From Archegozetes longisetosus (lineage: Eukaryota > Arthropoda > Arachnida > Sarcoptiformes > Trhypochthoniidae): DNA of 64,000 bases. Positions 1 through 10,307 of the stretch are shown here, one piece after another (position 1 is the first letter of the stretch; each line of letters opens with the position of its first letter). The notes below the pieces were generated by a model, which was not told the origin of the DNA, searched no databases, and saw nothing but the letters and a program-made list of their open reading frames with translations. The position numbers and the translations under genes are program-made. The stretch spans positions 7,481,073 to 7,545,072 of the forward strand of contig JAEMBT020000004.1 in assembly GCA_018873245.2 (NCBI GenBank), in the 5' to 3' direction.

Positions 1-179
1 ATAGACAGATGGACAAGTTAATAATTTTATGAAAACTTTTATATGAGTGAGTCACTTTTAAGTTGAAAAATACGAAAGACTTAAGATTCAAATATTGAGC
101 ATTTATTGTAACTTAAATTGTAAAATATATTATAAATGAAACATTTGTTAAATAATCAAAGACTTGAACTTCAAAACTA

Positions 180-1428
180 TTACATTCGATATTCAACCGC
201 TTTTTCAAATAGTTCTAGCAGACGTTTGACTTCTTTTCTAAAAGATATAAAATTCATGTTTTTAACCACATATTAAGCATAAATAAAGTTCAATTTACTC
301 AAAAAACTTACAATTCTTCTGTCAGTTTATTAATTGGTTTCATTGATTGATTCAATTCTTCGCATTTAGCCATCAATTGATACATTGACTGTAGGGATTT
401 TGAATCATACTTAAAAAACGATCAAATCTAACGATAGGTAAAAATACCTTTATATTGGAATCAATAACATCACACGTTTTGTTCAGACATGTCTCATAAG
501 TGGAAATACATTCAACTGTTAGTGAAGTTATCTACAAATAGAAAAGCATCAACTTTATTTCGGTTGATTATTCAGTTCTGAACATCTATTACATTATGAG
601 TTGATTCCGAAATATGTCTCAACATTGAGTTTATGTTACTTGATAATAGTTTTGTTTGTTTTTCCAAATTATTTAATGTTTTGAATTCGATTCGATCCGA
701 TTGTCGGGAGGAACGACCTAAAAATTTCATACGAATTAACTTACGAAAACATTTTCAACAAAAAATTTATGAAATGGTACTTAGAAAGTATACTAATTGA
801 TTACTCAATTGACTGATTAAATTAATTGGTTTCAATTTAATGATGAACAAATCTCAATCTAAAACACTTAGAATAATGAGAAACAGAAAAACGAGAGGAA
901 CCTTCTATGGAAGGTGAAGAAGTGCTGTGTTTGAGTTTTTTCTCAAAGTCCTGTGCCACATATGAGACCATTTGCCCGTCATATGAAACAAAATCTGGTA
1001 CTTCGTTCATATGATCGCAGCTCTCATTGAATGCCGAACTTGAGTTCAAATTCAAGTTTTCGGTTTCATAACTGGCTTTCGTTTTTCACCCAATTAACTA
1101 TAGTTGACGACAATTGGGGTAATGATAGACTTGATGACAATTTCTTTGTTAGTTCTTTATTAGTATTGGCTTGTTTATGATAATTATGTGGACTTATCTC
1201 TAACTCTTCTCCCAGTTCGATATCTATTTGTTCGCTGTTTTCATCGCTTTCATCGAATGAGATTTCAGTATAAGAAGAGGTCATTAAGTCATTGCACAGT
1301 TGTTCACAAATTCCTTCTTCATTAGCACTCAATGGACTCATTGTGGAGGCGTTGTCCTCGTCTCGAGTCGGAGACAAGTCTACCGAAGACTTTGAGCTCA
1401 TTTCTGTCCTATTAGTCAATATTGACAT
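180..1428 (-). CDS. BORCS6: BORC complex subunit 6 (lyspersin) homologue
   Basis: BORCS6 is a subunit of BORC, which sits on lysosomes and recruits ARL8 for kinesin-driven movement. The C-terminal half is recognisable over small exons at 902-~1065, 593-717, 448-531, 312-409 and 180-237, whose phases join cleanly. It reads through SLTVECISTYETC, DSNIKYDSKSLQSMYQLMAK and CEELNQSMKPI, which match the conserved coiled region of lyspersin, and ends at a TAA at 180-182. The N-terminal part (start ATG at 1426-1428) is acidic, Ser-rich and low in complexity, as in the family. The join between that part and the 902-1065 exon is unresolved: the frame changes near 1066-1080 and the only introns I can draw are about 40 bp with weak donors, so the first exon may be wrong or frameshifted. 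It is divergent from the TMEM121-like gene. Confidence 0.75.
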
Positions 1429-1920
1429 GAATCGAAAATAAACAAAAACAATAATTAGAGCAAATATTTAATCTTTATTTGACACAAATTAATGAAATAT
1501 AAGATGATAATGAATTTGAATCGTAAAGGTTGAGTATCAGATATGGGAAACAATTTAGTTGATTGTTCAAATTGAATGACATTTAATATGATGTCAATAA
1601 AAATGTTATTACATAACATAAACCTCGTTATGGTAACACAAACTCTGGTAATACATTGAGTCACGTGTTGAAGGGAGGGGTCAGTCATTGAGTCATAAAT
1701 TGTTTACAAACTTTGAACAAATAAAAGATCAAAACTTAATCTCATTTTAACAAAGATCTCAGTTTACTTCACTTTTGTTTAGTTTACTTCATTTAAACTT
1801 AGTCACAAACCATGACGAGAGTGAGTATTGAATAGTTTTTCAGTAATAACAAATGTTATTTTTATAAGTGAAATTTGATCAGATCAATTGCAACTTTTCA
1901 ATTGACAGACAAACGAAGAA
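1429..1920. promoter_or_regulatory. Divergent intergenic region, BORCS6 / TMEM121-like
   Basis: About 490 bp separate two divergent start codons, so both promoters should lie here. No TATA box or other core motif stands out. A 77-codon minus-strand open frame inside (1455-1688) has no recognisable content and is ignored. Confidence 0.4.
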
Positions 1921-3185
1921 ATGAGAAACTCAAACGGATGTTCAAAACTATTTTCGTTTGGTTTGATTTATCGCATAATTGATAGCATATTATTATTTGT
2001 TGTGGTTTTGGCTCAAAATTGTTCAATTAGTTATTATTTGACTTATTACAACTCCGGACAAAGTAGTTGGTATTTCTTCTTCTTCGCTGACTTTCTTCTT
2101 GTATTCCTCTTCATGTCTGGCGCCATATTTGCTAGTCGTCACTATCAAAAACTTCATGTCCTGAAGCGTCGTCGAATCCGGTCTTCTTCCTCAGATCGAA
2201 ACAAAGTTGAATTAAATGAAAGCAATCGAAGCAACGGTATGTCAAAACACGGAATATTTAACATATCATTTCCGCGACAGTTGGGAACTTTGCCACTGCT
2301 TTGGATCTGTTGGATTTTTTATTCGATTCTGTTGACAATCAAGATATTTATATTACATCTTCAAGAAATTACTCTCACTTTATATAAGTCATCATTTACT
2401 GATGATGTGGTAATTTGATTTGATTCAGTTTATTTAGTTTTGATTAATTTTAATTGATTTCAATAAATTTATGGTTTAATTGATAGGAGGAAACACTGGA
2501 CGCAGAGCCGCATACCATCAAACTATGTTTAGCCTCAATGACTATTGTTTTTCTGCTATGGATCGAAATACATCGCAATCATAATAACCATCAATCGTAT
2601 CATCACGTGAAAGAGCTCACAACTAGTATTGTATTCGAGATTTTTGATTCAATTGATTTCTTAGACCTATTGCTTCCCGAAGGAATCAAATATAAGAGTT
2701 TGACCGAAATTTCGCCTCTTCCCGAATGGCTTTCGGTCATAGTATTGATTTTGGTCACTATTAACTTATTGTTGCCAACAATCGGATTATTCCAATTGAG
2801 TCAAAGCAATTTTGATTCTCATAAACTCGGATTAAGAATGAACATAATCCACAATAGTTTGCGAATTGGCTTAGTAAACATTCCGTATATGTTATTAAGA
2901 ATCTACTTCTGGAAAATAGTCAAAAAGGAAATTTCTATATTCCTCCTGAAAAACGCGTTATCAGTATTTGTCAGCACTCGGTGTCTGATATCAGATGTAA
3001 ACCAATTGCGCAAATTGAAAAAGGTTTGCAATTTTCAACTATATTTTCAAATGTGGCTTCAATTTTTTAAATTCTATTAATAGAATGCGAAACGAACAAA
3101 TTCATTGATTGAAGATAATTCGTTGCCCTTATCTGTTGTATTGGACGATAACAAAAAAGAAACTTGCAATTCAAGTCAACAATAA
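1921..3185 (+). CDS. TMEM121/CECR6-family multi-pass membrane protein
   Basis: Three exons (1921-2409, 2487-3023, 3084-3185) join in phase 0 across 77- and 60-bp introns to give about 375 residues. Hydrophobic segments near residues 10-35, 55-75, 120-145, 175-195, 250-275 and 300-330 indicate a multi-pass membrane protein. VFEIFDSIDFLDLLLPEG, LPEWLSVIVLILVTINLLLP and RMNIIHNSLRIGLVNIPYML resemble the conserved core of TMEM121 proteins as I remember it, and the length is close to vertebrate TMEM121 (about 320). The molecular role of the family is poorly known. The stop codon overlaps an AATAAA poly(A) signal at 3181-3186, so the 3' UTR must be very short or use a later signal. The family call rests on recalled motifs only. 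Confidence 0.6.
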
Positions 3186-3714
3186 AGGAATTGATAGCAA
3201 AGTGTTATTTAAATTTTGTTTCTCTTTAAAGTGATATCATTTTGAAGTGTTCATAATAACAAACATAATCTTCATTAATAATTAGCATTTCATTCAATTG
3301 TGAGTAGTTTGGTTTGTAAAATCTTATGCTTTTATTGCATATAAACCAAACAAATTTGTTCGCAAATTTCTGACTAATTATAGAACTTGGCCTTTAGTGC
3401 CAAAATATTTTCGAACTATTTTGTGCATTTTATTCTATACAATTTGTACGATACAATGCTATGTATTTTTTAAAACTATACCAAAAAATATCCTAAGAAT
3501 CGCTTTATAGCCAGAATATTGTGTAATGATCGAACGAAGTACTAATAAAAGAGCTTATAGCTTCACACTCATATTGCTTGTGAATTAAACAAACATCTAA
3601 ATAAATTGTCGCATGATTAGTTGTTCTTACAACAATTTTTCATTTTGATGGCCTACAAAATTAGTTAATTTACGATTTCATTTTGACTATTGAAAAGTTT
3701 ATATACAGTTAACT
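3186..3714. other. Intergenic, nothing recognised
   Basis: AT-rich sequence downstream of the TMEM121-like gene. No coding exon, RNA gene or clear repeat is seen. Confidence 0.5.
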
Positions 3715-4233
3715 CCAAAAGTTGTGTACATTTTTACTTAAAATATATAAGTTACTTTACTGTATAGCATTTTATTTACTCGATTGTATAGTTTGTCATT
3801 AAATTATGAACAATAGTTCATGACCATTCGAATCAGATTAAAAACTTAAGTTGAGCTCTAAAAAAGAACTGAACAATGACAAAGCTTGACAGCATGCATT
3901 TGTTCTCAGCTTAAAAATAATTTTGATTAAAACAAATTTAAATCTTTAATTATGGTCCCGAAACTGACTCAAAGTGAGAAAATAAAGATAATAGCTCTCT
4001 GGCAAAGTGGTAAATGTGCAATTTTCAGTAAGATTTAAAAATAAAATTAAAATCCGAAAAATGTTTACTTTGTTATTATGATAAATAAGTTAAGACATGA
4101 TTCAAATTCGTTCCAAAGCTTATCTTTATGAGTCATGTTATTATTTTGATGAGTATAACTTTCTAAAGATCTTTGCTATATAGTGAAGTATATTTTTTAA
4201 GTAAAAATGTACATAACTTTTGGATTTAACTGT
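3715..4233 (+). mobile_element. Tc1/mariner-type MITE, copy 1, with transposase N-terminus
   Basis: Terminal inverted repeats of about 40 bp bound the element: ACAGTTAACTCCAAAAGTTG at the left and its near-complement at the right, extending inward through TGTACATTTTTACTTAAAA. TAT lies on both sides, consistent with TA-target insertion. Inside, an ATG at 3952 opens a 29-codon frame with KLTQSEKIKIIALWQSGK, matching the first helix-turn-helix of Tc1-like transposases. The frame stops soon after, so this is an internally deleted, non-autonomous copy. A related shorter copy lies at 14656-14933. Confidence 0.75.
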
Positions 4234-4272
4234 TATATTGGGCTAAATAGCTCTAGATATGAAAGCGTTTGT

Positions 4273-4275
<3 letters not shown>

Positions 4276-4318
<43 letters not shown>
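4276..4318. repeat. (GA)n microsatellite
   Basis: About 21 uninterrupted GA units, read directly from the sequence. Confidence 0.98.
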
Positions 4319-4321
<3 letters not shown>

Positions 4322-5045
4322 ATATAAAATGTACTATAATATAGTGTACTATCAAAAGGTTCTAACATTTAAGTCAGAGTTTATTCATGTTTATTTATAA
4401 ACGGTTTCATATATCGTTCCCAAAATACTGTATTTTAAAATGTGCCCCTTTAGGTTACTACTTCTAAGCCTTGAAGTTTGATTCATATTCAAACATAGTG
4501 AACCTCAGATTCATGAAAAATATTTTAATCACCGTCTAAGCTTTTATGAGTAAGATCATCTTAAATGTTTTTAAAGATATCTTCAAAAATGAAATTACAT
4601 CGCAAACCAGAGAATTTTTATTTAGAAAGTAATTTTTGTTAAGTTGTGATTAATTTTTGATAACAATGTGTAATTTTCAAAATAATCATGAAACATAACT
4701 TAGCGGATTTGAATATCAATTAATAAATAATTTTTAATAGTATAAAATATTTGAAGTTACTTAATGATATTCTAATAGGAGGTTCATATTTTTCAATGGG
4801 AGGTTCACAATGCGAAAATTTCTCGATTTTTGATGAGAAATTATCTCTCGAGAAAGTTTCTAGAAATACTCTCAAGATTATCTAAGGAATGCTACTTAAT
4901 CTGAAGGTAGCGCACTTTCCGAATACTTTTTAAATCAAACCAAGTCCAAAATGTGGTTAGTCATACAAGATATCAATCATTTTTGTAATTGGCTTCTAAA
5001 TTCTGCAAAATTAATAAAATTTTTCAGTTGCTTTTGATATAAAAG
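4319..5045. other. Intergenic, nothing recognised
   Basis: AT-rich DNA between the GA repeat and the first SWIM-type transposon copy. No gene or repeat is supported. Confidence 0.5.
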
Positions 5046-5817
5046 AGACCAATATTTTCCTATGGACCACTGGGCCCCGTCCGATTTTGATGAGTGACAT
5101 ATCATTTGAAAGGTCTTTTGACGCTGAACACAAAAGTCTCTAAGGACTTTTTACCAAAATCAATAGTTTTCCAGTTATGAAGGAAAAATCGCCCTATGTT
5201 AATCAATTTTTTCGGGTTTTTAGCCACAAAAATATAACACATTTGTGTTGCCCGCTTCCTACCACGTGGAGGTAAACCCGAAGGAAGCATAAAACTAAAA
5301 CAAAACTAAAAAAACTAAAAACTATAATATAATTAATCTGTGTCAGTGCTATCTGGATAGGTAAAATCTTTAGAAAAATCATCAAATTGCTTACCTGATG
5401 GTTTGATTTCAGATAGGTAACTGCCATATCCGAGGTACCAGAGTACTGTCATTATATGTGCACAGCATCCGACAGTTCTGAGGCCGTTTTTGCACTAAAA
5501 ACAGTACTTAGTTTGCTAGCCATCTCTCTAAGTATTTCTCATATTTTTTTTATCTAGTTGCCTTCCTATAACTCTGTAGAGGCTTCCTCCATGATACGGA
5601 TCTAATTCGGCTTTACGAGACCTTTCTAAATATATGAATATTAAAAGTGTTTTGGCTTTAATACGCATAAATTGTTAATTGCCGTTCCAAACCTTTTGGG
5701 GCTTATAACTCTGAAACGGAATGAGATAGAATATAAGTTTATATATATATATTGAACTTAGCAAAGTAAGATCTATCCAATGATACTAAAATCAGCGGGG
5801 CCCAAAAATATTGGTCT
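5046..5817 (-). mobile_element. DNA transposon with SWIM-like zinc-finger protein, copy 1 (internally deleted)
   Basis: The element is bounded by imperfect inverted repeats starting AGACCAATATTTT at 5046 and ending in the complement at 5817, with GGGCCCCG and GATTTT blocks conserved further in. It matches 25131-26199 over its whole length except that about 320 bp of the coding part is missing near 5510. On the minus strand it keeps the C-terminal end of a protein: RTVGCCAHIMTVLWYLGYG and then FDDFSKDFTYPDSTDTD with a stop near 5337. The CxC...CCxH arrangement is the SWIM-type zinc finger found in some transposases (for example Mutator-like). The exact superfamily is not determined. Confidence 0.65.
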
Positions 5818-8509
5818 TCTTTCAAAAGATTTCCATTAGAATGTATAAATTCCTTGCTCAAGTGGTAAGATGCCAGACACGTTGGACCTAATTCGAAACA
5901 CTATGTGAAATTTTTAATTAATTATTTGTTAGTATCTCGAGTTTAACATATCTGAAACTTTTAAAACTCTTTTCAGCATATGGAATATGTATATTAAGTA
6001 ATAAATTACAGAATTTTATTAGATTTAAATTATTTAAATTCATTTCAAGCAATATTGTCACATTTATTTTTGTGACGAGGGATCATCTATATACGAAAAA
6101 CTTGATCTAAATGTCTTGTGTAGAGTCTTTCGTATGTGTGTGTCCAAGTTGAACGAATCGGAATCGGGGGGCCTCAATGTAAGTCCCAATCCGTTGTTAC
6201 CTATGATTCTATCAGAGAGTCTGGTAGGACTCGACAGAATGTGGCTTAGTAGGGAATTAAGTTATAACTTACTTTTAATATACAACTTTCTTTTATTAAT
6301 ATCTAGATTATTAATATTAATAATTATATAAAGATATAATCATAGTTATTCACTATTACTTTTCTTACTTACATACTTATATACTATAGGTACAGAGTAA
6401 GAGAGTATTTTTACATACTTTACAGTACGAAGTAAGAAATAAGACTTTCTTAATAAGAAATCACTTCTGCTTTTATCAATACTCTTTTTGATGTCCTAAA
6501 CTTACTATATTTAGCTCAATAGGAAAAAATTATGTTTACATCAAAAGACTTGTAATTTAAGTAAATTATTATTTACATTGTCAATTGGAAATTTACTTGT
6601 ACTGTAACTACAAACTTAGGACACGTAAAAGATGTAACTACAATTTCTACTTTAAGATACATTTACTTTATTATTATCAAATCAAAAATAGGTTAATATT
6701 TTGCCCTTAAAACGAAGAAAACAAACTAAATAAACAACAACTGTAAATGATATTCTTCAGCTGCGGTTTAGAATATGGCCCGCCCCAAAGGGGCGGGGCA
6801 TATATATAGGAAGACACTCCTTAGTGTGAGTAATAAATATACTAAATATAAAGTGTCGCAAGCAAAAGGAATCAAAGATAGGGCACCTTAAATTAGTAAA
6901 ATTTCCATAGAGTCTGTGCAATAAATTCAAATTCAACTCCCCTGCGTTTTATATATATAATATATATTCGAAATTTTGTTAATTGACTTTCATATTTGAG
7001 GTAAATGCGAGATCTATTTTTTAGAGAATTCGTTGTAATCCATATAATTTCCATTCAAATCTTTACCAAAATTTTCATAATTTATAACTTGATGAATTTT
7101 TTTAATCTATTAGTAAATTGATTCTTTTGGCCAAATGTAGTTCATTTTCGTTATATTCGAGATAATCGCAATCAAATTTAGAATTTCAAGTTGATAAAAT
7201 GTTGAAGATTCTCTGAGTATTCAGTTTATTCAAAGCATATTGAAAAATATAATAGTATCTGAAAATTTAGGTATACTTTTGAAAAAAATTGTTTCAATGA
7301 CTTATTATGCGGATAGGATTATAGAACTTTTATATTACTTTATCATTCCCTTAAAAATGAGCTGTTAAACTCTATATCTTTAATATATTTTATATTTTAT
7401 GTAAAGCATTAATACAAGATATGTGCTTTCAACGCTAGCATTCTTTTGCGATATGTAATGCACATATCTTGAAAGAAAAATAAATCGAATCTATATTGTT
7501 GTTGTAAGAGGTTTAATGCCTGGAAAAGTTAGTATCTGGGTAGTGGCCTCATTGAAAGTACATCATAAGCCTTTGTTCTAATAATACTCCTAAAATATTT
7601 TTTGGCTTCTGTTTTTGTATCGCGAAAATGATTAAATCGCGACTGACCGGATAATGCTCCGTGGGCCATTACCTTTGCAAGCGGTACAGTAATACCGCTG
7701 TGTCGTCGCTGAAAAGCCGATTTCAAAGGGGTCCGGTTAAAGAGTAAGTGCTCAACTAAGCACAGTACCACTCCAGTGGGTCAGGTAAAGTCTGAAAGGA
7801 AATAGGAAGCATTAACTAACCCATATATATATATATATATAGAAAACTGAAGAACTTAAAATTACATAAACTCCAGTACTCTTTGTACTGACGTATATTG
7901 TTGGTTACGGTTTATGGTATTGTTGGTATTGATTTTGAATGTGGTAAATTATATTATATGAAAAATTATTGAAGTAATTATTTTTTATTCTTAAATTTTT
8001 AAACACGTAAATTTGTGATGAGTTGTCTTAATCAAAATCAAGGTGAATCACTAATCTTATCTTTTAGAGACTAGTTAACATGGGTCAGTTTCCATGGGCC
8101 AACAATAGTTGTCTCGTTTCAAGATAATTTTATTTTGTTTTTCAGATTCTTTAATTGCTGTTATTGTAAACATTTTTATTTACTAATTGATATAATTTTT
8201 GTTTATCGTTAAACATTACTTAAAGTTAATTTAATTAATTAAAGTCTAATTTAATTATAAATTTATTACTTGATCTATATTTTCCATTGGTTAAAAAATT
8301 CAGACATATAATACGTGAGATACTAAAAGAAAACTAAAAATCCACATTGAGTTTCGAACCTAGTTCAATAGCTCTACGAGAGTTAGTTAGAACTATCGTG
8401 GTAGTTAGAATCACTAACTGTGAGGACTAAACCATATCTAACTTACAGTTCGACTAATTTCTTTTGAATCTTTTGAATCTAAACTAACACTTTGAAAATC
8501 AATGAAACA
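5818..8509. other. Intergenic, repeat-like, no gene identified
   Basis: Mostly AT-rich sequence with the GC hairpin at 6773-6803. A minus-strand open frame of 80 codons (7529-7771) is richer in GC than its surroundings and may be a transposon fragment, but I recognise no domain. No RNA gene is supported. Confidence 0.4.
6773..6803. repeat. Short GC-rich hairpin
   Basis: A 14-bp stem (ATATGGCCCGCCCC with its near-complement, one mismatch) around a 3-base AAA loop, followed at once by TATATATAGG. It stands out from about 75% AT surroundings. Confidence 0.8.
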
Positions 8510-8655
8510 ATGAAAACTTGAACCCGAGTTCTCTAATGACTTAGATGTGTCAGTGTTAGAGCCAAATGAGCTATCGCATCTAATTTTCATCATTGAATAA
8601 CCTGAAAACACATTCCGCAAGTAAATTCGTGGAAATTAGAAGATACTCGAATCTT
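8510..8655 (-). mobile_element. Candidate tRNA-derived SINE, copy 1
   Basis: Read on the minus strand, TAGCTCATTTGG fits the pol III A box. About 45 bases further, GGGTTCAAGTT fits the B box, in tRNA-like spacing. Sequence on the 5' side of the A box (ending GTTATTCAAT, with TCCACG and GCGGA blocks) is shared with 22735-22925. It resembles a tRNA head inside a dispersed repeat. The ends are not well defined, and it is not a functional tRNA because the acceptor stem does not pair. Confidence 0.45.
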
Positions 8656-8664
8656 TGTTTCTGT

Positions 8665-9113
8665 CGTTTTACTCCTTCCATCATTTAGATTACAATAATA
8701 CTAGATATTATCCCATAGCCCTATTAGCTAAGATTTAATTTGAGTTTAAACTTAGTATAAATTCGATTTTCATTCGTATCTTCTATCACAAACAAGTTAT
8801 CAACATAGTTTAAACGCAGCTACATACTGTTATCACCGGTTGAAGTTCAATGTCATCCCTAAAGTCTCCATTTGTCAGCGGGAGCCACCATCTCGTGGTG
8901 TTGGGTGATAGAACTTGAAGATGACCTTGAACATTAACTAGTAAATATGGCTTGCTTAAACTGTGAACTGTGCTTAAACTATGCCAATATATTGATTTTC
9001 ATTGAGGTTATAAGTGAAAATCGAATTTATACAGAGTTCAAACCCGAATAAAATCAGAACTAATAGAGCTATAGCGTAACATCATTGTAATCTAGATGAT
9101 GAGGGGAGTTGAA
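8665..9113. mobile_element. Foldback (long inverted-repeat) element A
   Basis: Two arms of roughly 100 bp pair as an imperfect inverted repeat. The left arm contains TAGATTACAATAAT and TATAAATTCGATTTTCA; the right arm carries the complements, with TGAAAATCGAATTTATA near 9016-9032. The spacer of about 230 bp has no open frame of note. This looks like a MITE or foldback transposon; no family was recognised. Confidence 0.7.
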
Positions 9114-9388
9114 CGATACTTCATTTGATAAACTACGTTGTAAGATAAGTTTTGTACAAAAAGGGACTCTAGATGGCCTGCATGGCCAAGGTAAAAAATG
9201 TCATATTCGTATTCCACTGGTCAAGCCTGATCGGATGATACCAATTTTGTGCTGTATTAGGTTCAGGCAATTTTGGGCATCCTTTGTAATAGTGAAATTT
9301 TAAATACCGTGTTATTTCCATTTGTATGTTATTATATTATATTCAGTGTATGACGCTCTTTATGTGGCAGATCTATGGAACATTGGAT

Positions 9389-9695
9389 ACAATGGGTTCC
9401 TGATGACTAGAAACGTGAAATTTTAGGCATATTCTCTACTCTATAAATTAAACACCTCGCTAGGGACTAAGATCTTGGGGCCCCTAGGATCTGACTTCAA
9501 TCCCTAGGATCTATGGTTCCCCAACGTAGATATCAATCGATAGAATTGTCGATTCAAGTCTTATGGTCTCAGTTTTAAAGGTCTAGGAACTTTAGTACTA
9601 AAGCTACAAGTCTTTCGCTGGAAGGTATAGACAATTTAAAAGTGTAGGTTCGCATTAAGTCAGGAAGGTCCAAGAGTAGTTTATGTGCATTCTCT

Positions 9696-9758
<63 letters not shown>

Positions 9759-10274
9759 TACATACATACATACATACATACTCATTCAAACTACTGATCC
9801 CCGTAACTTTAGTAATCCTCAACTTATATCTGTACCTACCTCCCCGCGGATGGACAGCCTTCATGTCCGACAAGAATTTCTCGAACTTTATACGATTAGG
9901 CAGGCCACTTAGAATCCCTGTATAACATATATGTCGACCAATGTAACAAAAAAGAGCCTAAAATTAAATCTCTTGGTGAACATGATTGATGCAATTGCGA
10001 ATACAATAAGCCACTGTTCAGATCTTGAATAATTCTGCTTTCGAAAGAGACTTCCGTCTTCGGTATCGAAGGGCCAAGACCTTCAAGACAGAGACCATAA
10101 GCTCGGCTAGGCAGGTTTTATCGATTAATACTCATGTTGAGGAATATCTACCCTAGAGGCTGATGTTATATCCTAAGGGATCTTGGTCTTTGGATCAATA
10201 ATGAGATATTTTATTTATTAGAGAATGTCAAAAGTTTCACGTTACACGTTTCTAGATCCTCGGAAACTCATTGT
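9389..10274. mobile_element. Foldback element B with microsatellite core
   Basis: Arms of about 230 bp at 9389-9630 and 10045-10274 are inverted copies of each other. Shared blocks include AATGGGTTCC / GGAAACTCATT, CTAGAAACGTG, TTATGGTCTC and AATCGAT. The spacer carries a CA and CATA repeat. Arm identity by eye is only moderate, so the element is not very young. It ends about 35 bp from the edge of the inverted GH16-gene duplication. Confidence 0.65.
9699..9780. repeat. (CA)n-(CATA)n microsatellite
   Basis: About 28 CA units run into about seven CATA units. Open frames across it in both directions are artefacts of the repeat. Confidence 0.98.
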
Positions 10275-10307
10275 GTCGGGATTTCTATAGTCCCGCCCGA
10301 TTCATAA

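Noticed and set aside
1455-1688. 77-codon minus-strand frame in the divergent promoter region
   Set aside because: No similarity to anything known and incompatible with the BORCS6 start.
5850-5905. tRNA-like stretch (GCTCAAGTGGTAAGA ... AATTCGAAAC)
   Set aside because: The B box is off consensus and no acceptor stem or cloverleaf can be drawn.
7529-7771. 80-codon minus-strand frame with locally higher GC
   Set aside because: No domain, no splice context and no second copy seen; may be a transposon scrap but not supportable as a gene.
9575-9925. Several open frames across the CA repeat in both strands
   Set aside because: They exist only because CA/CATA repeats lack stops.
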